The notes beneath the pieces are model-generated. The model saw only the letters and a program-made list of their open reading frames with translations. It was not told where the DNA came from and searched no databases. A stretch of DNA of 64,000 nt, from NCBI GenBank assembly GCA_946549035.1, contig CAMNQH010000002.1, positions 1-64,000 on the forward strand, in the 5' to 3' direction. Shown here in pieces: positions 44,314 through 52,133 of this stretch; within the stretch, counting starts at the first letter, position 1; each line of letters opens with the position of its first letter. The position numbers were made by a program, and so were the translations under genes. This stretch comes from an uncultured Lachnospiraceae bacterium (GTDB taxonomy: Bacteria; Bacillota; Clostridia; Lachnospirales; Lachnospiraceae).

Positions 44314-44727
44314 ATGAGTATCAAATTGGAAAAGGTTGTTGAGCAGTTTTACTTAAACCTTGAAGAAGGAAAAATTATGGGCCGTAAATGCCCCAAATGC
44401 GGGAATGTAGAATTCCCTCCGGTATATGCCTGCAATGCTTGCGGAAATCTGGAGACAGAGTGGTATGAGATCAGCGGAAAGGCAAAAATGCACTCTATCG
44501 TAATGCCGGCGGCTCTTTCTTCCAAACCGGAATATAAGAACCTTGGGAAATTTGCATACGGCGAAGTGGAATTGGAAGAAGGCACAAGACTGAATGCAGT
44601 TGTCCGGGGAATCAACAAAAAGAAACGGACCGAGCTGCAGGATCAGCTTCCTGTAAATTGCCACGCCTCTATTTTCCAGAGAGAAGGCGGCTTTAAGACA
44701 GTTGTATTTGATTTGGACGAAGCATAA
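44314..44727 (+). CDS. Zn-ribbon/OB-fold protein (DUF35), thiolase partner
   Basis: A 137-residue DUF35 protein. An N-terminal helix precedes a rubredoxin-like zinc ribbon with cysteines at residues 26, 29, 40 and 43 (CPKC...CNAC), followed by an OB-fold (about residues 48-135). These proteins pair with thiolase-like enzymes, as in archaeal thiolase/HMG-CoA synthase complexes and in the PhlB component of phloroglucinol acyltransferases, and help CoA or the acyl group reach the active site. AAGGAGGAG precedes the ATG at 44314, 13 bases after the thiolase stop. Confidence 0.88.
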   Translation: MSIKLEKVVEQFYLNLEEGKIMGRKCPKCGNVEFPPVYACNACGNLETEWYEISGKAKMHSIVMPAALSSKPEYKNLGKFAYGEVELEEGTRLNAVVRGINKKKRTELQDQLPVNCHASIFQREGGFKTVVFDLDEA

Positions 44728-44765
44728 GTAAAAAACAAATTATCAATATAAAGGAGAATAGAATC

Positions 44766-45005
44766 ATGGACAGAAAAGAATTAGAAGCAAAGGTATTGGA
44801 ATTAGTAGCAGCATCCTACAAGAAAGAGGTAGGCGACCTTTCTATGGAAACATCCTTTAAAGAGGACCTGGCCGGAGCATCCGTGCAGATGGTGGCATTG
44901 GTAGCAGAAGTAGAAAATGAACTGGATGCAACCTTAATGCTGGCAGACGCAAGCGCTTGCGCAACCATCAAAGAGTTTGTGGATCTGGTAGAAGAAGAGC
45001 TGTAA
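44766..45005 (+). CDS. Acyl carrier protein with atypical phosphopantetheine motif
   Basis: A 79-residue acyl carrier protein. The N-terminal helix, the SFKEDL turn and helix II match ACP, but the usual GADSL motif reads GASVQM. Ser39 is retained as the likely phosphopantetheine attachment site, while the Asp before it is Ala38. The other acidic helix II positions (Asp38 and Glu41 of E. coli ACP) are Gln41 and Ala44. It is not beside fatty-acid genes but between a DUF35 gene and a phosphate acyltransferase gene, with its own holo-ACP synthase two genes on. It probably carries the acyl group for this operon. Confidence 0.85.
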   Translation: MDRKELEAKVLELVAASYKKEVGDLSMETSFKEDLAGASVQMVALVAEVENELDATLMLADASACATIKEFVDLVEEEL

Positions 45006-45050
45006 AAACAGGGAACCTGAAAATGATTAGAACCTTGGAGGAAGGGATAC

Positions 45051-46061
45051 ATGAGTATTTTAGATCAGCTTTATGAAAAAGCAAAGCAGAATCCTCAGAA
45101 GGTAGCATTTCCGGAGGCAGCCAATGAAAAGATGATGCAGGCGGCTTACGAGACAGGAAAGGACGGTTATATCATTCCTGTGCTGGTAGGCGATGCAGAA
45201 GAACTCAAACGGCTTGCGGGAGAAAGAGGCTACGAAGAGAGCGTATTTACGATTGTAGATATCCATGAGGAAGCTTATAAGAGTGAGTTAATTGCAAAAT
45301 ATGTGGCTCTGCCTGATACGCGCCTGAAAGAAAAGGCTCTGGGACGGCGGATGGAGGATCCTTTGTATTATTCCATGGTCATGCAGGCTGTGGAGGAAGC
45401 AGACGTTACCTTTGCAGGTATTGACAATACCACAGGAGACGTGCTTTTGGCCGGACAGATGATTATTGGCTTAAAGCCGGGAATCAGTACGATTTCCAGC
45501 ATTGGCCTGTGCGATATTCCGGGCTTTGAAGGCAGCGAGGGAACGCTTCTTGCGGTAGGCGACAGCGCTGTATGCACAAATCCCAATGCAGAACAGCTGG
45601 CCAGCATTGCCATTTCTGCCTGCGATACGGTAGCGGCTTTGCTTGATTGGGAACCCAGATGCGCCATGGTTTGCTACTCTACCTTGGGCAGCGGCCAGGG
45701 AGAATTGATTGATAAAGTTACAGAGGCTCTTAAGATTGCCCAGGAAGCCCGTCCGGATCTTGCCATTGACGGAGAGTTTCAGCTGGACGCCGCCATTGTT
45801 CCTGCAGTTGCAGAGAAGAAGGTGAAGCGGGAAAGCAAAGTGGCCGGAAAGGCAAACGTTGTTATCTGGCCGGATTTGAACGTGGGTAATGTCAGCGTGA
45901 AATTAATTCAGCAGTTTGGACATGCAAATGCATATGGTCCCATGCTTCAAGGCTTCAACAAAGTAGTCTGCGATTGCTCCAGAGGGGCGCCTGTTTCTGA
46001 AATTAAAGGAAACGTAGTAATTTCAGCCGTTCGGGCGGCCGGAAGCAAGAAGAATGGGTAA
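45051..46061 (+). CDS. Phosphate acyltransferase (phosphate butyryltransferase/acetyltransferase family)
   Basis: A 336-residue member of the PTA_PTB family. KVAFPEAANEKMMQAAYE at the start, AGIDNTTGDVLLAGQMIIGLKPG in the middle, MVCYSTLGSGQGE and ANVVIWPDLNVGNVSVKLIQQFG towards the end are the family blocks. It would convert an acyl thioester and phosphate to acyl phosphate. Ptb normally uses butyryl-CoA; next to an ACP, the thioester donor could be acyl-ACP, which is inference. Its end overlaps the holo-ACP synthase gene by eight bases. Confidence 0.88.
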   Translation: MSILDQLYEKAKQNPQKVAFPEAANEKMMQAAYETGKDGYIIPVLVGDAEELKRLAGERGYEESVFTIVDIHEEAYKSELIAKYVALPDTRLKEKALGRRMEDPLYYSMVMQAVEEADVTFAGIDNTTGDVLLAGQMIIGLKPGISTISSIGLCDIPGFEGSEGTLLAVGDSAVCTNPNAEQLASIAISACDTVAALLDWEPRCAMVCYSTLGSGQGELIDKVTEALKIAQEARPDLAIDGEFQLDAAIVPAVAEKKVKRESKVAGKANVVIWPDLNVGNVSVKLIQQFGHANAYGPMLQGFNKVVCDCSRGAPVSEIKGNVVISAVRAAGSKKNG

Positions 46062-46488
46062 CGTCCGGGGAGTAGGAATAGATATGGTCAAGATTTCAGA
46101 GCTACGAGATCTTGACCAAAGGACAAAGGGCGCCTTTGTAAGGCGCTCCTTTACCGATATTGAGAGGGAGGATGCGAAATCCGCCCAGGATCCTTATGTG
46201 TTTTATGCAGGAAGATTTGCGGTAAAAGAAGCTGTATTTAAGGCGGTAGCCCATTTGGCGGATGAAAAGGCGTTTGATTTCAGAATCGTAGAGACAAAAA
46301 GGCTTTCCGATGGACGCCCTCAGGTTGTACTGGAGGGCGGGCTGAAAGAATTTTTGAAAAAAGCAGGCGTTGACGATATTTTAATTTCCATCAGCAATGA
46401 AGGCGAGTATGCTATTGCCATTGCAGAGGCCATAGGTTATGAAGCGTCCTGTATAAAAAGACGCCCTGATAAAAAGGAGGAGCAGTGA
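46054..46488 (+). CDS. acpS: Holo-ACP synthase (4'-phosphopantetheinyl transferase, AcpS type)
   Basis: A 144-residue AcpS-type transferase that moves phosphopantetheine from CoA to the serine of an ACP. GVGIDMV contains the magnesium-binding Asp10, and AGRFAVKEAVFKAV supplies the catalytic Glu and Lys. The position of Bacillus Arg14, which contacts ACP Asp35 by a salt bridge, appears to be Glu here, in keeping with the atypical partner ACP encoded nearby. It overlaps the acyltransferase gene by eight bases. It may be a dedicated second AcpS or the genome's only one; the window cannot tell. Confidence 0.9.
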   Translation: MGNVRGVGIDMVKISELRDLDQRTKGAFVRRSFTDIEREDAKSAQDPYVFYAGRFAVKEAVFKAVAHLADEKAFDFRIVETKRLSDGRPQVVLEGGLKEFLKKAGVDDILISISNEGEYAIAIAEAIGYEASCIKRRPDKKEEQ

Positions 46489-46490
46489 AC

Positions 46491-47594
46491 ATGAGTTATA
46501 AAATTTTTGCCATTAATCCCGGTTCTACTTCGACAAAGATAGCTTTGATTGAAGACGAAACGGTTTTGTTTTCCAAAAATGTGTCCCATGATGCTAATAA
46601 ATTGGCTGAATTTGACGGGATTTCCGCACAGATGCCCTATCGGAAAGAAACCATTTTAAACCTTCTGAAAGAGGATCACGTATCTCTGGAAGGAATTTCT
46701 GCCTGTGTTGGACGGGGCGGCGGACTTCTTGCTATGGAAGGCGGCACCTATACCATTGATGATACATTGTTAGATCATGCAACACGGGGCGCCAACGGTG
46801 TGCAGCATCCGGCACAGCTTGGCCCCCAGCTTGCGAAAGAATTTGCGAAAGAGTACAACTGTCCGGCGTTCGTAGTGAATCCTCCGGATGTGGATGAACT
46901 GCAGGATTTGGCAAGGCTTACCGGTATTAAAGGCGTAAACCGGGTGATACATTTACATGCCCTGAACTTGAAGGAAACGGCGATTCGCCATGCCCAGTCC
47001 CAGGGGAAAAAGTATGAGGAGCAGAATTACGTTGTCTGCCATATCGGAGGCGGCATTTCCGTGTCGGCTCACCGGGATGGCAAGATGGTGGACGGATATG
47101 ATATCGTAGGGGGAGAAGGCCCCATGGCTCCCACCAGAAGCGGTTCTGTTGCAGTAGCAGATTTGCTTCGCTATGCAGCCGGCAAAGACCTGAAAGAGGT
47201 TAAGAGCGTATGTACCCGTTCCGGCGGCCTGGTAAGCCATCTTGGCACCTCAGACGCACTGGAAGTAAGCAACCGTGCAGAAGCAGGGGACGCTTACGCA
47301 AAGATGGTATGGGATACCATGATTTATCAGATCAATAAATGCATCGGCTCCATGGCTGCTGTGCTTCACGGCAAGGTGGACGGCATTTTGCTGGGGGGCG
47401 GTATGGTGTATAACAAAGGGCTTGTGGCTCAGATTAAAGAAGCATGTGAATGGATCGCGCCTGTCAGCGCATATCCCGGCGAGTTTGAAATGGAGGCTAT
47501 GGCCTCCGGTGCTATCCGTGTGCTTTCTGGTGAAGAGGAGGCTAAGACCTATACAGGCGTACCTGTTTGGTCCGGATTTGATTTTGAAAAATAA
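46491..47594 (+). CDS. buk: Butyrate kinase
   Basis: A 367-residue acyl kinase of the acetate/butyrate kinase family. FAINPGSTSTKIALIED is the N-terminal phosphate loop. PAFVVNPPDVDELQDLARLTG and INRVIHLHALNLKE-like sequence follow, then CHIGGGISVSAHRDG and VDGILLGGGMVYN, all typical of Buk. It transfers phosphate from acyl phosphate to ADP, giving ATP and the free acid. I chose the ATG at 46491, ten bases after AAAAAGGAGG; a GTG at 46485 is too close to that site. It is the last gene of the operon and abuts a convergent kinase gene with no spacer. Confidence 0.93.
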   Translation: MSYKIFAINPGSTSTKIALIEDETVLFSKNVSHDANKLAEFDGISAQMPYRKETILNLLKEDHVSLEGISACVGRGGGLLAMEGGTYTIDDTLLDHATRGANGVQHPAQLGPQLAKEFAKEYNCPAFVVNPPDVDELQDLARLTGIKGVNRVIHLHALNLKETAIRHAQSQGKKYEEQNYVVCHIGGGISVSAHRDGKMVDGYDIVGGEGPMAPTRSGSVAVADLLRYAAGKDLKEVKSVCTRSGGLVSHLGTSDALEVSNRAEAGDAYAKMVWDTMIYQINKCIGSMAAVLHGKVDGILLGGGMVYNKGLVAQIKEACEWIAPVSAYPGEFEMEAMASGAIRVLSGEEEAKTYTGVPVWSGFDFEK

Positions 47595-48998
47595 TTAAGA
47601 ACTCATAAGTTTTACCGGCAGCTTTGCTAAGAATGCAGAGCCGCCGGAATTTTTTTTGCAAAAATCCGGAATACCCTGGTAATTAGAATCTGAAGCAAAG
47701 CGTTTGGAGAGTTCTATGAGATCTTCTACCCAAATTTCTCCCTGGTGAGCCAGAACGATTTCCTTTGCAATGCACAGCCCCAGGCCAAAATGTTCTTTTT
47801 CCGTCCGGGAGGTCTGGGAACGGTAAAAGCGTTGGAAAATCAGTTTCTTTTCTTCCGGCGGGATGCTGTCTCCCTGATTTGCCACCCCTAAAAATATGCT
47901 GTTTTTATCGTCGCTTCTGCTAAAATCACGATCCGGGTAAAAAAGAAAGAGCAGGATTCCCATACCAGGAGGCGTGTAAGCGAAAGCGTTATCCAACAAA
48001 ATAGACAAAAGCTGCCGAATGCGCTGTTCATCCCAGATACAGTCCGGCAGGTCGGATTCCGGCAGCAGAAGCCGGAAGGATAATTGCCGTTCCCTGGCCA
48101 GGGCAGCGTAAGCATCGTAGCATTCCAGCAGAAGCTCATCCGGCTGAAGAATCTGGGTTTGGAGACGAAGGGCATGGGAATCAGAGCTGGCTAATAACAG
48201 CATATCTGAAATAAGATGCTGCATTCTCTGGCCCTCCGAGCGGATGAGATCCAGAAAGCGTTGTGCCTGGGCCGGAGTGTCTGCTTTTTCTATGGATTCC
48301 GTACCGGAAAGAATGACGGCCAGAGGGGAGCGCAGCTCGTGGGAGGCGGAGGCAATAAACTGGCTTTGTTGTTTTCGATTTTCCTCCAGAGGTTTTATCA
48401 AATGTCCGGTAAACAACCAGGAAAACACAAACAGCAGCAGGATTGCGATTCCGTCTGCCAACAAGACGGCGATGCGCAGCCAGGCAACCTGCCGTGCCTC
48501 ATCGTCCAGAGAATACAAAATCAAAAATCCCAGGTGGCCGTTTCCCCGAGGCAGTGTTCCCGCAGAAACATAATAGTTCCTGTTGGAAAAACGCAAGGGG
48601 AATTCTTCATGGCGAATCAAGAGCGTGGAGGAATTCTGAAAAATGTCCAGCCCGTAAGTATCTCTGGCAATCTGCCGGGCAGATGCAGCAAGGCTATCCT
48701 CTGGGCCGCCAGGGTGATACTGCCGCAGAACCTGATAATATAAGGGGGCGCCGTTATCGTAAAGATAGATGGTAAGATGATGATCTTCCTGCATCTGATT
48801 CAGCCATTGATGAGAGATGGCCTGTTCACTTTGGAGGTTGGCCACTAACGTACTTTGTTCCTTTAAGAAAGATGCATAATTGTTTTGGCGGATGCTGTTT
48901 TGAGCGAAAAGGAGACAAATCAGGCATAAAACAGAAAAAATAGTTCCTGTAACAAGTGTGCTAAAAAGGGCCAGCTGTCGGTGAAGCTTACGAAACAT
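47595..48998 (-). CDS. Sensor histidine kinase
   Basis: A 467-residue kinase. One membrane helix (about 12-32) and a second near 170-192 flank an extracytoplasmic domain of about 135 residues. The dimerisation box is QFIASASHELRSPLAVILSGTESI with the phospho-His. The ATPase domain has LLSILLDNAFAYTPPG (N box), VANQGDSIPPEEKKLIFQRFYRSQ and FGLGLCIAKEIVLAHQG. It is translated after its response regulator, with an 11-base overlap. Its stop codon touches the butyrate kinase stop, and its 3' end contains that operon's terminator. Confidence 0.92.
   Translation of the reverse strand: MFRKLHRQLALFSTLVTGTIFSVLCLICLLFAQNSIRQNNYASFLKEQSTLVANLQSEQAISHQWLNQMQEDHHLTIYLYDNGAPLYYQVLRQYHPGGPEDSLAASARQIARDTYGLDIFQNSSTLLIRHEEFPLRFSNRNYYVSAGTLPRGNGHLGFLILYSLDDEARQVAWLRIAVLLADGIAILLLFVFSWLFTGHLIKPLEENRKQQSQFIASASHELRSPLAVILSGTESIEKADTPAQAQRFLDLIRSEGQRMQHLISDMLLLASSDSHALRLQTQILQPDELLLECYDAYAALARERQLSFRLLLPESDLPDCIWDEQRIRQLLSILLDNAFAYTPPGMGILLFLFYPDRDFSRSDDKNSIFLGVANQGDSIPPEEKKLIFQRFYRSQTSRTEKEHFGLGLCIAKEIVLAHQGEIWVEDLIELSKRFASDSNYQGIPDFCKKNSGGSAFLAKLPVKLMSS
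47615..47657 (+). terminator. Operon terminator embedded in the opposite-strand kinase gene
   Basis: CCGGCAGCTTTGC and GCAGAGCCGCCGG pair at 12 of 13 positions around a 7-base loop, followed by AA and eight T residues. It lies 20 bases after the butyrate kinase stop, but inside the last codons of the minus-strand histidine kinase gene. Confidence 0.85.
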
Positions 48999-49671
48999 GG
49001 GGATCCTCCAACATATATCCTACGCCGCGAATGGTTTTTAGGGATAATCGGCTGCCGGATTGTTTTAACCGCTTTCGAAGGAAGTGGATATAAGTATCCA
49101 GATTTCCTTCCTCTACCTGTGCGTCCGCGCCCCATACCCGAGAAAGAATCACCATACGGCGTAAAACGGACTGAGGGCTTTGCAAAAATACTTCCAAGAG
49201 GCGTCCCTCCCTGCCGGAGAGCATCACGGAGCCTTTCGGCCCAGTTAATTCCCGTAAGTCCCCCGTGTAGGAAATATCCCCGTAGAGATGAGCCTCATGT
49301 TCCTCAAAGACGCCGCTGCGCCGTCCAAGAGAACGGATGCGGGCAGAGAGTTCCTCAAATGCAAAGGGTTTTACCAGATAATCGTCCGCCCCGTTATCCA
49401 ACCCTTCCACCCGGTCGTACAGCTCTCCCAAAGCGGTGATTAATATGACAGGCGTGGAGACGCCCTGTTTTCTGGCTTTTTGCAGTACTAACAGACCGTT
49501 CATGGTAGGCAGCATCCGGTCTAACAGCACCAGATCATAAGCGTCCTGTACAAATAGATCCAGACCGTCCCTGCCGTCGTGGCAGATTTCTACCTGATGG
49601 CGTTCTTTTTCCAGTTGGAACCGTAAGGTTTCGCAGAGTTTTTCATCGTCTTCCACCAATAAGATTCTCAT
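48988..49671 (-). CDS. OmpR/PhoB family response regulator
   Basis: A 227-residue regulator. The receiver domain has MRILLVEDDEKLCETL, the phospho-acceptor Asp in LVLLDRMLPTMNGL, and VKPFAFEELSARI. The winged helix shows LSGREGRLLEVFLQSPQSVLRRMVILSRVWG and TYIHFLRKRLKQSG with IRGVGYML. It is divergent from the solute-binding lipoprotein gene, and symmetric repeats in between place its probable binding sites before both promoters. Confidence 0.95.
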   Translation of the reverse strand: MRILLVEDDEKLCETLRFQLEKERHQVEICHDGRDGLDLFVQDAYDLVLLDRMLPTMNGLLVLQKARKQGVSTPVILITALGELYDRVEGLDNGADDYLVKPFAFEELSARIRSLGRRSGVFEEHEAHLYGDISYTGDLRELTGPKGSVMLSGREGRLLEVFLQSPQSVLRRMVILSRVWGADAQVEEGNLDTYIHFLRKRLKQSGSRLSLKTIRGVGYMLEDPHVS

Positions 49672-49695
49672 AACATCCTCCTTCTATGTATGCTC

Positions 49696-49786
49696 ATTTT
49701 ATCACAATTTTCTTAAAATAATCTTGAAATGAAAAAAATAATTAAAGATTGTTTTCAAGAAAATTTTAAGGCGGAACTGTTACAAT
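49696..49786. promoter_or_regulatory. Symmetric divergent operator/promoter with four response-regulator-like half-sites
   Basis: CTTAAAATAATCTTGAAA (49712-49729) and TTTCAAGAAAATTTTAAG (49753-49770) are inverted copies differing at two bases. Each contains two CTT(A/G)AAA half-sites with an 11-base period, as for OmpR-type sites. The -10 boxes TAAAAT (minus strand, 49696-49701) and TACAAT (+ strand, 49781-49786) each lie exactly 10 bases outside a repeat, and both lack a good -35. Confidence 0.7.
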
Positions 49787-49813
49787 AAGGGAGAAAAAGA
49801 AAGGAGGCGCACT

Positions 49814-52111
49814 ATGAGAAAAGGAACAAGAGCAATCGGATTAATCTTGGCGCTGGCTTTGACAGCAGTGGGATTTGCCGGATGTAAAGATACGAAAAAA
49901 GATGTGGGAAATGGATCGGGAGGAGGTACGCAGAAAACAGAGGGACAAGACGGTTTGGAAGGCAGTAGCGAGGATGCGTTTTCCGATAACTACGGCGGGA
50001 AAGGACGGTTTTTAGAAACAGAGCTGACACTGCCCAAAGAGACGGATCGTGTACTGGCGGCGGGGAAGCTGTCGGACGGGAGTATCTCAGTGGTGGGCTA
50101 TAACGTCAACAGCATGCAGTACTATATAATGAATACCAAGGATTTGGGGGATAGCTGGGATAGTAAGGAAGTCCAGGGGATGGAGCTCTTTTATGTGTCT
50201 AGGGCCGCTATTGCTCCCGACGGCGGAGCTGTATTGATGGATCCTTATGGGGAAGAACTCGTCCAGGTTACGCCGGAGGGTGCGGCAACTGCCGGAAGCC
50301 TGGCTTTGCCGGGAGCTGAGGGAGAGAAAAAAAATCAAATACAGCAGGCGGGGTATACAGAGGATGGGACGCTCATTGTCCTGGATATCAAAGGAGTACT
50401 GTACCGGGCGGACGCCAAGCAGGGAACCGTGGAAGAGATTACAAAAAATATGTCGGAAGAGGCGTACTACTTTGGCATAGCAGGCAATGATATTGTGACG
50501 GTTATGGGTTCCGGCGTATATCGTATCGATGCAGGTACGGGAGAAATAAAAAAGGATGAGACTCTTAGACAGGTAACGGACAGCAGCCAGGAGCCTCTCG
50601 GCGGGGAAAATTCCTATCCCTACTTATTTACGGCAGGCGCAGAAGCTGACAGTACCATCTATGTAAACCATGAAGGGCTGTTTTTCCACCAAATGGGAGG
50701 CAGCGTGAATGAACAATTAATCAATGGGGCTTTGGTATCTTTGGGAGATTCCAGTTTGAGTTTCCAGCAGGCTTTGACCATAGACGAATCTACTTATCTG
50801 GTGTTGGGCTCCGATTCTCTGGGCGTACCCAGGCTGTATCGTTATATCTATGACTCTCAGGCTTCGGCGGTGCCCGAGAAGCAGTTAAAGGTCTATGCCC
50901 TGGAGGATTCTGTTACTTTGCAGCAGGCGATTTCCTATTTTCAGAAACAGAATCCGGACGTGTTTGTAAAGAAAACCATTGGATTAACCGACAATGACGG
51001 CATTACGGCGGAGGACGCACTGCGAACCTTAAGTACGGACATAATGGCCGGAAACGGGCCGGATGTGCTGATTTTAGACGGGATTCCTGTAGAAAGCTAT
51101 ATAGAAAAAGGAATTCTTGCAGATATGAAGGATTTGGTGGAAGAAGTAGAAGAAGAGGACGGTTTGTTTGAAAATATCAAAGAAGCCTATATCCGGGACG
51201 GAAGCATCTATGAAATGCCAAGCCGGTTCGGGTTTTCTGTAGTGGAAGGGGAAGCGGAGGCTGTGGGAGCCAAAAACAGCCTGGAAGCCTTTTTGGAGTA
51301 TGCAAAAGGAAAGAAGTCGTCTGATCCAGATACGCATGTTTTAACTCCTATGAGCGCCTCAGGACTGCTCCATGAGCTGTACTATGCCGACAGTGCAGGG
51401 TGGCGCAAAGAAGACGGCAGCCTGGATGCAGAGAAGCTGGAAGCATACCTAAAGGCAGCAAAAGAATATTTTGATTTGGATACGTACTCCCAGGAGGAAT
51501 ACAACGATCAAGTGGAAAATTATACGTTTCGATTAGGCGGGATGGGCGGCGCGGCGTCTACCGTGGCAAATTTCCGGCTGATCTTGATGGGATACGCCGG
51601 CATAGGGACGATAAGCTCTGTTCGCGACGTACAGCAGATTTATGCTACGGAAGCTCAAATAGGCGGCGCATATGAGATTTTTGGAGAAGCAGATAACAGT
51701 TCCTTCGTTCCTTATGTTTCTGTGGGGATTGCCGCTCAAAGCGCAGAGAACCAACAGGCTCGGGCATTTGTAAAAGGGCTTTTGGGAAAAGAGTGCCAGA
51801 CTGCTTCCTCAGACGGATTTCCGGTGAACCGAGCGGCGTATCAGGAGCATCTGAAAAATCAAAAGGAATATGCCATAGGCACCAGCCGTCTCGACGGAAC
51901 GGCTGCGGGAGTAGATGTAAAGGTTCTCACAGAAGAACAGGCAAATACGCTGCTAAAACAGTTGGAAAGCCTGAAACGTCCTATACTGACGGACAGGGTG
52001 ATTCAGGAATTAGTCATTGAGGAAGGGATAAAGTGCTTAGGCGGAGACGGGACTCCGAAGGAAGCCGCGGACAGAATTATGCAAAAGGTAAAGCTGTATT
52101 TGTCAGAGTAA
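49814..52111 (+). CDS. Solute-binding lipoprotein with N-terminal propeller-like domain
   Basis: A 765-residue lipoprotein. The signal ends in GFAGC with Cys24 as the lipidated residue, followed by a low-complexity linker. Residues about 60-340 have Asp-box/propeller-like repeats (TKDLGDSWDSKEVQG, RAAIAPDGGAVLMDPYGEELVQVTPEG). Residues about 355-740 are a type 1 extracellular solute-binding domain (QQAISYFQKQNPDVFVKKTIG, MAGNGPDVLILDGIPVESYIEKGILADMKDL). The extra N-terminal domain is unusual for a sugar-binding protein. It leads the cluster, after a AAAGGAGG ribosome binding site. The ligand is unknown. Confidence 0.85.
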   Translation: MRKGTRAIGLILALALTAVGFAGCKDTKKDVGNGSGGGTQKTEGQDGLEGSSEDAFSDNYGGKGRFLETELTLPKETDRVLAAGKLSDGSISVVGYNVNSMQYYIMNTKDLGDSWDSKEVQGMELFYVSRAAIAPDGGAVLMDPYGEELVQVTPEGAATAGSLALPGAEGEKKNQIQQAGYTEDGTLIVLDIKGVLYRADAKQGTVEEITKNMSEEAYYFGIAGNDIVTVMGSGVYRIDAGTGEIKKDETLRQVTDSSQEPLGGENSYPYLFTAGAEADSTIYVNHEGLFFHQMGGSVNEQLINGALVSLGDSSLSFQQALTIDESTYLVLGSDSLGVPRLYRYIYDSQASAVPEKQLKVYALEDSVTLQQAISYFQKQNPDVFVKKTIGLTDNDGITAEDALRTLSTDIMAGNGPDVLILDGIPVESYIEKGILADMKDLVEEVEEEDGLFENIKEAYIRDGSIYEMPSRFGFSVVEGEAEAVGAKNSLEAFLEYAKGKKSSDPDTHVLTPMSASGLLHELYYADSAGWRKEDGSLDAEKLEAYLKAAKEYFDLDTYSQEEYNDQVENYTFRLGGMGGAASTVANFRLILMGYAGIGTISSVRDVQQIYATEAQIGGAYEIFGEADNSSFVPYVSVGIAAQSAENQQARAFVKGLLGKECQTASSDGFPVNRAAYQEHLKNQKEYAIGTSRLDGTAAGVDVKVLTEEQANTLLKQLESLKRPILTDRVIQELVIEEGIKCLGGDGTPKEAADRIMQKVKLYLSE

Positions 52112-52133
52112 TTGCAAAGGAAAGAATGACGGG

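Noticed and set aside
42984..47594. Reading the ACP operon as a polyketide or fatty-acid synthesis cluster
   Set aside because: There is no ketoreductase, dehydratase, malonyl transferase or classic ketosynthase, and the presence of Ptb and butyrate kinase points to energy metabolism.
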